A stretch of DNA of 64,000 nt from Clostridia bacterium (GCA_017524725.1 JAFXUZ010000004.1:1-64000); one strand, 5' to 3'; numbered from the stretch's first letter, positions 25,912 through 34,647 are shown. Notes: generated from the letters alone by a model not told the origin. A program made the numbers and translations.

Positions 25912-27657
25912 TTACTGGATCCCTTCGTACTTGTCGCGGGGGCGGTAGGTGGTGTGCAGCAGCTGGTGGGCCTTATGGCTGCCGGGTTCGCCCAGGAACT
26001 CGCTGTAGAGGACCTTGAGCTCCTCGTTGTCCTGGCTCTTGCGGCGGGGCTTGCCGGCGTCCTCGTCGTAGAGGGCCTTGGCGCGCACGGCGGACACATT
26101 GACGCCGGCACGCACGTCGGCCTTGACGATGGGCTGGCCGCCGCCGGTCACGCAGCCGCCGGGGCAACACATGACTTCGATGAATTCGTATTTCTTTTCA
26201 CCGCTGCGCACGCTGTCCAGGAGCTTCTGGGCGTTGCCGGTGCCATGGGCCACAGCCACGTGCAGCTTGGTGCCGTTCAGGTCGATCTCGGCTTCCTTCA
26301 CGCCTTCCAGGCCGCGGACCTCGTGGAATTCCACTTCCTTGAGTTCCTTCTTGGTGACGACCTCGTAGGCAAAGCGCAGAGCCGCTTCCATCACGCCGCC
26401 GGTGGCGCCGAAGATGACGCCAGCGCCGGTGGATTCGCCCAGGATGGAATCAAAGTCTTCGTCGGGCAGGGAGTTGAAGTCGATGCCCGCGCGGCGGATC
26501 ATCCTGGCCAGTTCACGGGTGGTGATGACTTCGTCCACGTTCTGCATGCCGTTGTTGGAAAGCTCGTCCCTTCCCGCTTCGAACTTCTTGGCGGTGCAGG
26601 GCATCACGGAGACGACGGCGATGTCCTTGGGATCGATGCCGGCCTTCTCGGCGTAATAGGACTTGATGATGGCGCCGCCCATTTCATGCGGGCTCTTGCA
26701 GCTGGACAGGTTGGGGATGAAGTCCTGGTTGTAGGTCTCGCAGTACTTGATCCAGCCGGGGGAGCAGGAGGTGATCATCGGGAGCACGCCGCCGCTTGTC
26801 AGCCGCTGCACCAGCTCCGTGCCTTCCTCCAGGATGGTCAGGTCGGCGGAGAAATCAACGTCGAACACTTTGCTGAAGCCCAGCCTGCGCATGGCCGCCA
26901 CCATCTTGCCGGTGACGGAGGTGCCCATGGGGATGCCGAATTCCTCGCCCAGGGCGGCGCGGACCGCGGGGGCGGGCTGGATGACCACATGCTTGCCGGC
27001 GGCGAGCAGCTTATCCACGGCCTCGATGGAATCCTTTTCCTTCAGGGCGCCCACGGGGCAGGCGACGATGCACTGTCCGCAGCCGACGCAGCCGGTCTGG
27101 GCCAGCTTGACGCCCCAGGGGCTGCCGATGGTGCTGGCGAAGCCGCGCTTGACGGTGCCGATGACGCCGACGTTCTGCTTCTGGCAGGCGGCGACGCAGC
27201 GGCGGCAGAGCACGCACTTGTTGTTGTTGCGCACGATGCAGGGGGAGACGTCCACTTCGTAATTGTTCACGGAGCCGGCGAAGCGGTTCTCATCTTCGAT
27301 GCCCAGATCGCGGCACAGGTCCTGCAGTTCGCAGTTGTTGTTGCGCACGCAGGAGAGGCACTTGCGGTCGTGGATGCTGAGCAACAGTTCCACGACGGTC
27401 TTGCGGGCGGAACGGACGGCGGGAGTGTTGGTCTTGACGACCATTCCCTCGCTGACGGGATATACGCAGGCCGCCTGCAGGGCACGGGCGCCGACGTCCA
27501 CCACGCAGACGCGGCAGGCGCCGATCTTGTTGACGTCCTTCAGGTAGCACAGCGTGGGGATGTGGATATTGGCAAGGCGCGCGGCTTCCAGAACGGTGCT
27601 GCCCGCGGGCGCGGACACCTGCACGCCGTCGATGGTCAGATTGATCATGTTTTCCAT
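25912..27657 (-). CDS. hndD: [FeFe]-hydrogenase catalytic subunit (bifurcating NAD(P)H type, HydA/HndD)
   Basis: 581 residues, cytoplasmic. An N-terminal 2Fe-2S ferredoxin domain (Cys37, 48, 51, 64), a His/Cys 4Fe-4S site (H96DRKCLSC), and a 2x[4Fe-4S] domain (about 140-205) lead to the H-cluster domain. The H-cluster motifs are TSCSPGW (Cys298), MPCTAKKFE (Cys353) and MCCPGGC (Cys498, Cys502). A short C-terminal small-subunit domain completes the group A3-like architecture. It reduces protons or oxidises H2, coupling ferredoxin and NAD(P)H in a complex with the NuoE, NuoF and HndB proteins encoded just upstream. GGAGGA precedes ATG 27657. Last gene of the operon. Confidence 0.96.
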   Translation of the reverse strand: MENMINLTIDGVQVSAPAGSTVLEAARLANIHIPTLCYLKDVNKIGACRVCVVDVGARALQAACVYPVSEGMVVKTNTPAVRSARKTVVELLLSIHDRKCLSCVRNNNCELQDLCRDLGIEDENRFAGSVNNYEVDVSPCIVRNNNKCVLCRRCVAACQKQNVGVIGTVKRGFASTIGSPWGVKLAQTGCVGCGQCIVACPVGALKEKDSIEAVDKLLAAGKHVVIQPAPAVRAALGEEFGIPMGTSVTGKMVAAMRRLGFSKVFDVDFSADLTILEEGTELVQRLTSGGVLPMITSCSPGWIKYCETYNQDFIPNLSSCKSPHEMGGAIIKSYYAEKAGIDPKDIAVVSVMPCTAKKFEAGRDELSNNGMQNVDEVITTRELARMIRRAGIDFNSLPDEDFDSILGESTGAGVIFGATGGVMEAALRFAYEVVTKKELKEVEFHEVRGLEGVKEAEIDLNGTKLHVAVAHGTGNAQKLLDSVRSGEKKYEFIEVMCCPGGCVTGGGQPIVKADVRAGVNVSAVRAKALYDEDAGKPRRKSQDNEELKVLYSEFLGEPGSHKAHQLLHTTYRPRDKYEGIQ

Positions 27658-27672
27658 AGGGCTGTCCTCCTA

Positions 27673-29472
27673 TTACTGGCGGGAAATGGCGCCGAAACGG
27701 CACTTTTCCATGCACTGGCCGCACTTGAGGCACTTGGCGGGATCGATGTGGTGGGCTTCCTTGACCTTGCCTTCGATGGCGTTGCCGGGGCAGACCCTGG
27801 CGCAGGCCGTGCAGCCGCGGCACTTTTCGGGATCGATCACGTACTGGAGCAGCGCTCTGCAGTGATGGGCCGGGCACTTATGGTCGCGGATATGGGCTTC
27901 ATATTCGTGGCGGAAGAATTTGAGGGTGGACAGCACGGGGTTGGGGGCCGTCTGGCCCAGGCCGCAAAGCGCGGTGGCCTTGATGTTCTTCGCCAGCTCT
28001 TCCAGCTTGTCGATGTCCTCCATCTCGCCCTTGCCCTCAACGATGCGGTTGAGGATCTCGAGCATGCGGCGGGTGCCGACACGGCAGGGAGTGCACTTGC
28101 CGCAGCTTTCGTCCACGGTGAACTCCAGGAAGAAGCGGGCGATGTCCACCATGCAGTTGTCCTCGTCCATGACGATCATGCCGCCGGAACCCATCATGGA
28201 ACCCGCGGCGATCAGGTTGTCATAATCCACGGGGGTGTCCAGGAGTTCCGCGGGCAGGCAGCCGCCGGAAGGACCGCCGGTCTGGACGGCCTTGAATTTC
28301 TTGCCGCCGGGAATGCCGCCGCCGATATCATAGATGATGGTGCGGAGCGGGGTGCCCATGGGGACTTCCACAAGGCCGGTATTGTTGATCTTGCCGCCCA
28401 GGGCGAAGACCTTGGTGCCCTTGCTCTTTTCGGTGCCCATGGCGCTGAACCAGTCGGCGCCCTTGAGGATGATCTGGGGCACGTTGGCGTAGGTCTCAAC
28501 GTTGTTGAGCATGGTGGGCTTGTCGAACAGGCCCTTGACGGCCGGGAAGGGAGGACGCGGGATGGGCTCGCCGCGTTTGCCTTCGATGGAGCGCATCAGA
28601 GCGGTCTCTTCACCGCAGACGAAAGCGCCGGCGCCCAGGCGGATCTTGATGTCGAAATTGAAGCCGGTCTCGAAGATGTTCTCGCCCAGCAGGCCGTATT
28701 CATGGGCTTGCTTGATGGCGACTTCCAGGCGCTTGACGGCGATGGGGTATTCGGCGCGGACGTAGATATAGCCCTCGCTGGCGCCGATGGCGTAGCCGGC
28801 GATGGCCATGGCCTCCAGGATGGAGTGCGGGTCGCCTTCAAGGACGCTGCGGTCCATGAACGCGCCGGGGTCGCCCTCGTCGGCGTTGCAGGCCACGTAT
28901 TTGACGGGACCGGGGGAATTGTAGGTGAACTTCCACTTGAGGCCGGTGGGGAACCCGCCGCCGCCGCGGCCGCGCAGACCGGACTTGAGGATCTCTTCGA
29001 TGACTTCCTCGCGGGTCATTTTGGTCAGGGCTTTTTCAAGGGCCTTGTAGCCGTCGAAAGCCAGGTATTCGTCGATATTCTCGGGGTCGATCACGCCGCA
29101 GTTGCGCAGCGCGATGCGTTTCTGGTGCTTGTAGAATTCGATCTGGTCCAGGGATTTGGAAGCGTCCTGTTCCTGGGTGGCGTGGTCCTTGTAGACCAGG
29201 TGCTGTACGGGACGGCCCTTGAGCAGGTGCTCGGAAACGATCTCGTCCACGTCGTCCACCTTGACGCGGGAATAGAAGGTGCCCTCGGGATAGATGATGA
29301 CCACGGGGCCGGCTTCGCACAGGCCGAAGCAGCCGGTGCGGATGACCTTGACTTCCTTGTCGAGGCCGGCTTCTTTGATCTTTTCCTCAAAGCGGGCGAT
29401 GATCTGCGCCGAACCGGAAGACGTACAGCCGGTGCCGCCGCAGCAGAGAACATGTGCGCGATAGATATCCAT
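27673..29472 (-). CDS. hndC: NuoF-like NADH-binding subunit of bifurcating hydrogenase (HndC/HydB)
   Basis: 599 residues. An N-terminal thioredoxin-like 2Fe-2S domain (CCGGTGC and GCFGLCEAGP) precedes the flavin/NADH fold with GLRGRGGGGFPTGLKW (FMN/NAD site) and NADEGDPGAFMDR. The SLBB part and ESCGKCTPCRVGTRRM (4Fe-4S) follow, and the C-terminal ferredoxin domain has two CxxCxxCxxxC motifs. This is the NADH dehydrogenase 51-kDa homologue that carries FMN and accepts or donates electrons to NAD(H). Fifteen bases separate it from the catalytic subunit. Confidence 0.95.
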   Translation of the reverse strand: MDIYRAHVLCCGGTGCTSSGSAQIIARFEEKIKEAGLDKEVKVIRTGCFGLCEAGPVVIIYPEGTFYSRVKVDDVDEIVSEHLLKGRPVQHLVYKDHATQEQDASKSLDQIEFYKHQKRIALRNCGVIDPENIDEYLAFDGYKALEKALTKMTREEVIEEILKSGLRGRGGGGFPTGLKWKFTYNSPGPVKYVACNADEGDPGAFMDRSVLEGDPHSILEAMAIAGYAIGASEGYIYVRAEYPIAVKRLEVAIKQAHEYGLLGENIFETGFNFDIKIRLGAGAFVCGEETALMRSIEGKRGEPIPRPPFPAVKGLFDKPTMLNNVETYANVPQIILKGADWFSAMGTEKSKGTKVFALGGKINNTGLVEVPMGTPLRTIIYDIGGGIPGGKKFKAVQTGGPSGGCLPAELLDTPVDYDNLIAAGSMMGSGGMIVMDEDNCMVDIARFFLEFTVDESCGKCTPCRVGTRRMLEILNRIVEGKGEMEDIDKLEELAKNIKATALCGLGQTAPNPVLSTLKFFRHEYEAHIRDHKCPAHHCRALLQYVIDPEKCRGCTACARVCPGNAIEGKVKEAHHIDPAKCLKCGQCMEKCRFGAISRQ

Positions 29473-29493
29473 AGCGTTTCCTCCTATGCGGGT

Positions 29494-29871
29494 TTATTTG
29501 TCTTCGGTGGCGCCGATGGTGTACTCGGTCACGGGGCGGCCGTTGACGATGTGCTCGGCGACAACGCGCTTTGCTTTTTCGGGGGTCATGTGAACGTAGG
29601 TCACCTTTTCCTTGCCGGGCATATAAACGTCCACCATGGGCTCCAGGCGGCACATGCCGATGCAGCCGGTCTGGCTGACGGTGACTTCCTTCAGGCTGCG
29701 CTTGTTGATCTCGTTCATGAATTCCATCATGACGGGACGGGCGCCGGCGGCGATGCCGCAGGTGGCCATGCCCACAACGACGCGGATGTTTTCGCTTTCG
29801 TCTTCCCTGCGCAGGTTGATGCGCTCAAGGGTGCGCTGACGGATGGCTTCGAGTTCGGCCAACGATTTCAT
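29494..29871 (-). CDS. hndB: Thioredoxin-like [2Fe-2S] subunit, HndB type
   Basis: 125 residues. Four cysteines in the patterns ATCGIAAGA and TGCIGMCRLEP form the thioredoxin-like 2Fe-2S site. The sequence VVVGMATCGIAAGARPV and VNGRPVTEY match the small subunit of NAD(P)-reducing [FeFe] hydrogenases. Its start overlaps the preceding ATPase gene by four bases. Twenty-one bases downstream lies the NuoF homologue. Confidence 0.92.
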   Translation of the reverse strand: MKSLAELEAIRQRTLERINLRREDESENIRVVVGMATCGIAAGARPVMMEFMNEINKRSLKEVTVSQTGCIGMCRLEPMVDVYMPGKEKVTYVHMTPEKAKRVVAEHIVNGRPVTEYTIGATEDK

Positions 29872-30422
29872 TGTATCACACCTCCAAATATCGGTTCCAT
29901 TTCTTCCCGGATGGATTCAAGCATCCAGGCGACGACTTCCGGCTCGTTCAGCGGGACGCCGGAGAGCGCCTCGCGGACCTCGCGGCTGTCAAAATGCATC
30001 TCTCCCCTGGGGGAGGACAGTTCCAGGCGGAAATCCGGGCCGTCGGGATGCACCGCGACAAGCGAGGTGACCGTGCCGGCCAGGTCGCCCAGGGGGAGAC
30101 AGTCGATGCTGTCGCCGTGCAGCGTGGCGGTAAAGACGGTGCCTTCGCCCTCCTTGCTTCGGATGGCGATGTCCCCGCCTGTCAGGCGGGCGTTCTGCGC
30201 CATCAGGGGGATGCCCAGGCCCACCTTGCGGGTGGTGCGGGTGGTCCCGAAGGGACTCATGACCCGCTCAAGAAGTTCGCTGCTCATCCCGCAGCCGTCG
30301 TCGGCGATGGTCAGGGTGATCAGCTTGTTTTCGTCCGCTTTGACGCCGATGGTGATAAGCTTCGCCCCGGCGCGGACGCTGTTTTCCGCCAGGTCCAGGA
30401 TATGCAGCGACAGATCGCGCAC
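29868..30422 (-). CDS. GHKL (HATPase_c) ATP-binding protein of the hydrogenase operon
   Basis: 184 residues, GTG start with GGGAG upstream. The N box (DLAENSVRAGA), G1 box (DDGCGM) and G2 box (GLGIPLM) of a histidine-kinase-type ATPase are present. There is no dimerisation/phosphoacceptor domain and no membrane helix. A free ATPase of this kind is often seen inserted between NuoE and HndB genes in Clostridia. It could be a regulatory kinase acting on the hydrogenase or a partner regulator; function not proven. Confidence 0.85.
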   Translation of the reverse strand: MRDLSLHILDLAENSVRAGAKLITIGVKADENKLITLTIADDGCGMSSELLERVMSPFGTTRTTRKVGLGIPLMAQNARLTGGDIAIRSKEGEGTVFTATLHGDSIDCLPLGDLAGTVTSLVAVHPDGPDFRLELSSPRGEMHFDSREVREALSGVPLNEPEVVAWMLESIREEMEPIFGGVIQ

Positions 30423-30429
30423 CGAAGGA

Positions 30430-30900
30430 TCACTCCCTGTATTTCGCGAGGATGCCGGGAATGGCTTCGGGCGTCAGGCGGCCGTACACTTCCTCGTTGA
30501 TCGTCATGACCGGGGCCAGGCCGCAGGCACCGAGGCAGCGGGTGGCGGTCAGGGTGAAATTGCCGTCATCCGTGGTATCGCCCACCGGGATATTCAGCTC
30601 TTCGCTCAGCTTGTCAAGCACCTTCTGGGAGCCCTTGACATAGCAGGCCGTGCCGAGGCAGACGCTGATCAGGTATTTTCCGGCGGGTTTGAGCTTGAAC
30701 TGGCTGTAGAACGTGGCAACACCGTATACCTCGCTCAGCGTGACGCCCAGGCCTTCTGCGATGGCCTTCTGCACATCGAGGGACACGCATCCGAAGATGT
30801 TCTGGGCATGCTGCATTACCGGCATCAGCGCCCCGGGCTGATCCTTGAGCTCTGCGATGACCTTTGCGAGCTCTTCGAACTTTTCCTTTTTGTCGGGCAT
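30430..30900 (-). CDS. hndA: NuoE-like 24-kDa [2Fe-2S] subunit (HndA)
   Basis: 156 residues. A helical N-terminus (QHAQNIFGCVSLDVQ) precedes a thioredoxin-like 2Fe-2S domain with the Cys ligands in SVCLGTACYVKG and CLGACGLAPV. This is the NADH dehydrogenase 24-kDa homologue. It is the first gene of the hydrogenase operon, and AGGAGGT lies about 10 bases upstream of ATG 30900. Confidence 0.95.
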   Translation of the reverse strand: MPDKKEKFEELAKVIAELKDQPGALMPVMQHAQNIFGCVSLDVQKAIAEGLGVTLSEVYGVATFYSQFKLKPAGKYLISVCLGTACYVKGSQKVLDKLSEELNIPVGDTTDDGNFTLTATRCLGACGLAPVMTINEEVYGRLTPEAIPGILAKYRE

Positions 30901-30972
30901 GTGAGAGATGACCTCCTTTTAATGGGCATTATCATTCATCGGAAGACCAATGATAAACAATCGTATTCTATC

Positions 30973-30986
30973 ACATCATATGATGT
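30973..30986. promoter_or_regulatory. Perfect 14-bp palindrome at the hydrogenase promoter, candidate operator
   Basis: ACATCATATGATGT is perfectly self-complementary. It lies where the -35/spacer would be for the extended -10 just downstream on the minus strand. It does not resemble a Rex site. A redox or metal regulator could bind here, but no factor can be named. Confidence 0.4.
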
Positions 30987-31213
30987 TTTGCACGTTTTTT
31001 TACAAATTTTCTGAGCGGTTTAATGGATACAATGGTTAGATAAAACTAATCATTGAACAGGAATGCGTTCCGTCCGCGGGCGAAAAACGGGGACCGGGCG
31101 GCTGTTTTGTAGTTTTTCAACAAATAAGCGCGGCGCGGTTTTCGCGAGTCAGCAAAAAACACCATAATATGGGAAAAGTGTTATTTTCGTGCGGAAGAGC
31201 GTCCGTCATAACG

Positions 31214-31238
31214 AAAAAAAACTCCCCGGCGGGGGGAG
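31214..31238 (-). terminator. Terminator after the PHP gene
   Basis: On the minus strand CTCCCC pairs with GGGGAG (31222-31227 and 31233-31238) and is followed by eight T's. It separates the regulatory gene cluster from the hydrogenase operon. Confidence 0.8.
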
Positions 31239-31251
31239 GTGAAGGATCGGG

Positions 31252-31974
31252 TCATAAGGCGGGGCCTTCGATGTGCTGGACGGAGCGCATCCATGAAAGC
31301 AGCCCGGAAACGGAAAATTCCTTCAGCCTCAGGGCGTGCTCCCTTTCCTGGATGTCGCCCAGGTAGTGGGCGTCGGAGGAATGCAGCACATGCCGCCCGG
31401 AGAGGGCTTTTTCGTCGCAGGGCAGGAGACGCCACATTTCCACCGTCGTAAAGAAAGGTTCCTCCGGCATCATACCCAGGTTGACGAGCAGCCCGTGGCT
31501 CCCGCGGTTGATATGGGCGGGCACGGGCACGCCCCCCCAGTCTTTGACCCGGCGGGCGGCCTCGCTGAGGCTGAAATCGGCGGCACCGATGAGCAGGGCG
31601 TCCTCCTCTCTGGTGACCTCGTCGTCGCTGTTCATGACCAGCTGCTGCCCGAAGAAGGCCGGCTTGTTCTTTTTTTTCGGAAGGTGTTCCCGGAGCATTT
31701 CACCGAAATCCACAGCCGCGGCGACGTCGGGGAAATAGCCCAGCAGGTGCACCTCCTCGCGGGTGGTGATCTCCATGCCGGGCAGGAGCAGGATGCCGTA
31801 AGCGTCGCAGATCTCTTTGCAGGCGGGCAGGTTTCCCGCTGCGTTGTGGTCGGTAACGGCGATAATATCCAGCCCCTTGACCTTGGCCATGCCGCAGATG
31901 TTGCCCGGCGTCATGTCGTTGTCCCCGCAGGGGGACAGGCAGGAGTGGATGTGCAGGTCGGCGAAGTATTCCAT
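31252..31974 (-). CDS. PHP-domain metallophosphoesterase
   Basis: 240 residues from ATG 31974, with AAGGA upstream and only four bases after the preceding stop. The PHP metal-binding motifs are visible: DLHIHSCLSPCGDNDM, VTDHNAAG, GMEITTREEVHLLG and, near the C-terminus, HSSDAHYLG. Such proteins hydrolyse phosphoesters (relatives include polymerase-associated PHP and TrpH-like 5'-3' exonuclease/nucleotidase). Its position in a hydrogenase/DRTGG cluster suggests a role in nucleotide or signalling-metabolite turnover, which is inference. Confidence 0.88.
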   Translation of the reverse strand: MEYFADLHIHSCLSPCGDNDMTPGNICGMAKVKGLDIIAVTDHNAAGNLPACKEICDAYGILLLPGMEITTREEVHLLGYFPDVAAAVDFGEMLREHLPKKKNKPAFFGQQLVMNSDDEVTREEDALLIGAADFSLSEAARRVKDWGGVPVPAHINRGSHGLLVNLGMMPEEPFFTTVEMWRLLPCDEKALSGRHVLHSSDAHYLGDIQEREHALRLKEFSVSGLLSWMRSVQHIEGPAL

Positions 31975-31978
31975 TTTG

Positions 31979-32323
31979 TCAGTCCTTGTCGGGGATCCCC
32001 GCGCTGTGGAGGCGTCCGCAGATCTCATAGCCGCTCAGGGGACTGCGCAGCACGCACATGCCTTCGTCGGCAGCCTTCTGAAGGCTCTCCTTTTCCATTT
32101 GGATGTCTTCGGGAAGGATCACGCATGCCATGTCGCTCAGGACCGCCACGGCGATCACGTTCATATGGGTCTGTACCGTGACCCAGGCCATGCCTTCCTG
32201 GCCGTGGGCCATCACCCAGGACAGAAGGTCGCAGGTGTAGCCGCACAGGATCTCCCTGCCGGTGTCCGCGTCCGGGGTCTCGTTCACTGCCCCGATCAGG
32301 GGGATGATATCGCTGATCTTCAT
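31979..32323 (-). CDS. DRTGG-domain protein (first of two)
   Basis: 114 residues consisting of one DRTGG-like domain, related to N-terminal regions of HPr kinase-like and phosphotransacetylase-like proteins. Recognisable parts are ILCGYTCDLLSWVMAHGQEGM and NVIAVAVLSDMACVILPED. It has no catalytic residues of its own, so a ligand-binding regulatory role is likely. It lies directly upstream of the PHP gene (four-base spacing). The ribosome-binding site is weak. Confidence 0.75.
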   Translation of the reverse strand: MKISDIIPLIGAVNETPDADTGREILCGYTCDLLSWVMAHGQEGMAWVTVQTHMNVIAVAVLSDMACVILPEDIQMEKESLQKAADEGMCVLRSPLSGYEICGRLHSAGIPDKD

Positions 32324-32422
32324 ATGCTTTTTTCCATTCCCGCCCTTGGGGCGGGATCCCCTTTCCGCCGTCCCGGGACGGCGATCTTCCGTAATGCCGG
32401 TATCCTGGGCCCGGAAAACGCG

Positions 32423-33736
32423 TCAGCGCTTGGTCTGGGCCAGTTCCACCATTTGTTCGGCCATGTTCTGCAGCCTGTCCTTGAGCTTGTGGATGCATTC
32501 CATCTCGTTGGCGTAGCCGAGGACGATGTCTTCGGCGAAGGCGCGGCAGGTGGGGGAGCCGCAGGAGCCGCAGTCGTAGCCCGGCAGGGAATCGATGATC
32601 TCGTTCATGCGCTGCATTTTTTGCATGGCGACGGAGATGTCGTCGTCCAGCTTCATCACGCTGTGGGGTTCGATCTCGAATTCCATCCGGACCGGGTATT
32701 TGTTGAGGGTCGAGGGAGGCACCCGGTCCCGGGGCGTCTGGGGCGAGCGCAGGAGGGAATTGCTGACCAGTTTGCGGATGGTATTCTTGGCCACGTAATT
32801 GTTTTCGAATGTCAGCGGGCCGCCGACGCAGCCGCCCACGCAGGCGTTGCCCTCAAAGAAGGTCAGGTCGGACAGTTTATTGTTCTCGATCTCCTCAAGG
32901 ACGCGGATGCAGTTCTGTATGCCGTCGACGCTCAGGGCGTTTTCCTGGAATATGGATTTGGTCTCGCCGCTGGAGGTGGCCCAGCCGATGCCGTAGGCGG
33001 TGGAGGTGCCTTCCGGGGTCTCGTCCTTCTGGATATGGCTGATGAGGGGCCTGAGGAGGGAGTAGATCTCCATCATCGATATGGCCCCGTCCACGGCGGA
33101 CCTGCTCTGCCCCAGGGGGGAACGGATGGCGGTCATCTTGGCCGGGCAGGGGGTGATGAAAAAGACACCCACATCCTCCGGGGCGCAGGAGTGCTTTGAG
33201 CAGAATTCGCTCCGGGCGATCTCGGCGGCCACTTCCATGGGCTGGCGGATATCGAGGATGTTCGGCAGCAGGTCCGGGAAGCGGACCTGGATGAGGCGCA
33301 CCACCGTGGGGCAGGCCGAGGAGATGATGGGCCGGGGCAGGGTCGGGTCCCGCATGCGGTCGGAAATGGCGCGGCTGACCACGTCCGCCCCCCGGGCTAC
33401 CTCGAATACGTCGTCAAAGCCCAGCTTTTTAAGGCCCGCCAGGATCACGCCCACATCGGTGACGCTGCGGAACTGGCCGTACAGGGACGGAGCCGGCAGG
33501 GCGACGGTGTAGCGGAAACGCTTGAGCATCTCCAGGCTGTCGGTGGCGGCGATTTTTGCGTGGTAATTGCAGATGCGGATGCATTCACCGCAGTCGATGC
33601 ATCTTTCGTCCAGGATATGGGCGCGGCCCTTGCGCACCCTGATGGCCTCGGTGGGACAGTGCATCAGGCAGTTGGTGCAGCCTTTGCACAGTTCCTTTTC
33701 CAGGCGCACGGAATGATAACGGGCTTGTGTATCCAT
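32423..33736 (-). CDS. [FeFe]-hydrogenase-like protein with ferredoxin and Fe-S C-terminal domains (sensory type)
   Basis: 437 residues. An N-terminal 2x[4Fe-4S] domain (CKGCTNCLMHC and CIDCGECIRIC) leads to an H-cluster domain with Cys142 (SSACPT), Cys197 (TPCPAK) and Cys299/Cys303 (NACVGGCVGG). A C-terminal Fe-S segment follows (YDCGSCGSPTCRAFAEDIV, pfam04060-like). The four H-cluster cysteines are kept, but the loops differ from catalytic enzymes (no TSCCPxW). This resembles the HsfB/group C-D proteins proposed to sense H2 or redox state. The neighbouring GHKL ATPase and DRTGG proteins support a signalling role, not bulk catalysis. Confidence 0.85.
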   Translation of the reverse strand: MDTQARYHSVRLEKELCKGCTNCLMHCPTEAIRVRKGRAHILDERCIDCGECIRICNYHAKIAATDSLEMLKRFRYTVALPAPSLYGQFRSVTDVGVILAGLKKLGFDDVFEVARGADVVSRAISDRMRDPTLPRPIISSACPTVVRLIQVRFPDLLPNILDIRQPMEVAAEIARSEFCSKHSCAPEDVGVFFITPCPAKMTAIRSPLGQSRSAVDGAISMMEIYSLLRPLISHIQKDETPEGTSTAYGIGWATSSGETKSIFQENALSVDGIQNCIRVLEEIENNKLSDLTFFEGNACVGGCVGGPLTFENNYVAKNTIRKLVSNSLLRSPQTPRDRVPPSTLNKYPVRMEFEIEPHSVMKLDDDISVAMQKMQRMNEIIDSLPGYDCGSCGSPTCRAFAEDIVLGYANEMECIHKLKDRLQNMAEQMVELAQTKR

Positions 33737-33801
33737 GGGTGTCGTTCCCCTAATGTTGTAGTCGGATTATGTAAAGAAACGGATATTATGCCGCGGCCGG
33801 A

Positions 33802-34227
33802 TCAGCCGAGGAGGAAGCCCATCCGGATGGTGGTCCCCCGGCCGACCTCGCTTTCGATGTCGAATTCGTCGGCGTTGCGTTTCATGTTGGGAAGGCCCAT
33901 ACCGGCGCCGAAGCCAAGGCTCCGGGCGGTCTCGTTGGCGGTGGACCAGCCCTCGCGCATGGCCAGCTCCACGTTGGGGATGCCGGGGCCCCGGTCGGCG
34001 CTGATCAGCCGGACCCTTTCCGGGGAGACCTCCAGGGTGAGGGTGCCGCCCATGGAATGGATGACCAGGTTCAGTTCCACCTCATAGCTGGCCACGGCCA
34101 CCCGCCTGAGGACCTGCGCGGATACGCCCAGCTGTTTCAGCTTGCGTTTGATATCGGCCGAAGCCTCGCCCGCGCGGGTGTAATCCTCCGCATCGACGGG
34201 GTATTCGGCGTGGAGAAGCGTACTCAT
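33802..34227 (-). CDS. RsbW/SpoIIAB-like anti-sigma-type ATPase
   Basis: 141 residues from ATG 34227, overlapping the preceding stop by four bases (ATGA). It is a stand-alone GHKL ATPase: N box YEVELNLVIHS, G1 DRGPGIPN, G2 GFGAGMGLPNM and a threonine-containing final strand (GRGTTIRM). Relatives are serine kinases that control partner proteins or sigma factors. No cognate sigma factor or antagonist is next to it; the flanking DRTGG and hydrogenase-like proteins are the likely partners. Confidence 0.83.
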   Translation of the reverse strand: MSTLLHAEYPVDAEDYTRAGEASADIKRKLKQLGVSAQVLRRVAVASYEVELNLVIHSMGGTLTLEVSPERVRLISADRGPGIPNVELAMREGWSTANETARSLGFGAGMGLPNMKRNADEFDIESEVGRGTTIRMGFLLG

Positions 34228-34598
34228 GGGCGGGCCTCGCTTTCCGGCCATTCGATGGGGACGCCGCGGAGCCCGGCCTCGTACAAAAGCCCGCAGGCTG
34301 TGAAGGCGGTCTCCTTGGTGGTGATGACTACAAGGCCCTGCTCCTCCGCCTGCTCCAGGATCTCGTCCCCGGGCACTTTTCCCCGGGCGTAGACCAGGCA
34401 TTTCAGGTCCAGCATGTCCGCTGTGCGCAGCACGTGGGGATTGGTCAGCCCGGTGATCAGGACGGTCTTTTCGTTGACGAAGGCCAGCACGTCGCTCATC
34501 AGGTCCGAGCAGCAGGCGGTGTAGACCTTTGTTTCCAGGCGGTCTTCGCCGCAGAGGATCCGCGCGTTAAGAACGTTTACCATGTCTGCGATGTTCAT
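34224..34598 (-). CDS. DRTGG-domain protein (second of two)
   Basis: 124 residues from ATG 34598, favoured because AGAGG lies 7 bases upstream; ATG 34604 is too near. One DRTGG-like domain (ILCGEDRLETKVYTACCSDLMSDVLAF, then TNPHVLRTADMLDLKCLVYARGK). It is paralogous to the smaller protein downstream in the same cluster. It starts an overlapping pair with the RsbW-like ATPase. Regulatory binding function is inferred. Confidence 0.75.
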   Translation of the reverse strand: MNIADMVNVLNARILCGEDRLETKVYTACCSDLMSDVLAFVNEKTVLITGLTNPHVLRTADMLDLKCLVYARGKVPGDEILEQAEEQGLVVITTKETAFTACGLLYEAGLRGVPIEWPESEARP

Positions 34599-34647
34599 AG
34601 GCATGCCTCTTTTCGTTGGGTCGTTTTTATGGGAATGACAGGAGGAA

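Larger units (their letters stand above)
30901..31251 (-). promoter_or_regulatory. AT-rich leader and promoter region of the hydrogenase operon
   Basis: This 351-base gap has no gene. On the minus strand there is an extended -10 promoter, TGATAGAAT (ATTCTA on plus at 30965-30970), and a strong AGGAGGT ribosome-binding site. No good -35 box is visible. The palindrome listed separately abuts the -10. The left part (about 31040-31200) shows nothing recognisable. Confidence 0.55.

Noticed and set aside
25909-31014. A 1701-codon open frame on the plus strand opposite the hydrogenase operon
   Set aside because: It is the mirror of highly GC-rich genes on the minus strand. It is rich in Ala, Gly, His and Val without domain pattern, while the minus strand encodes unmistakable hydrogenase subunits.
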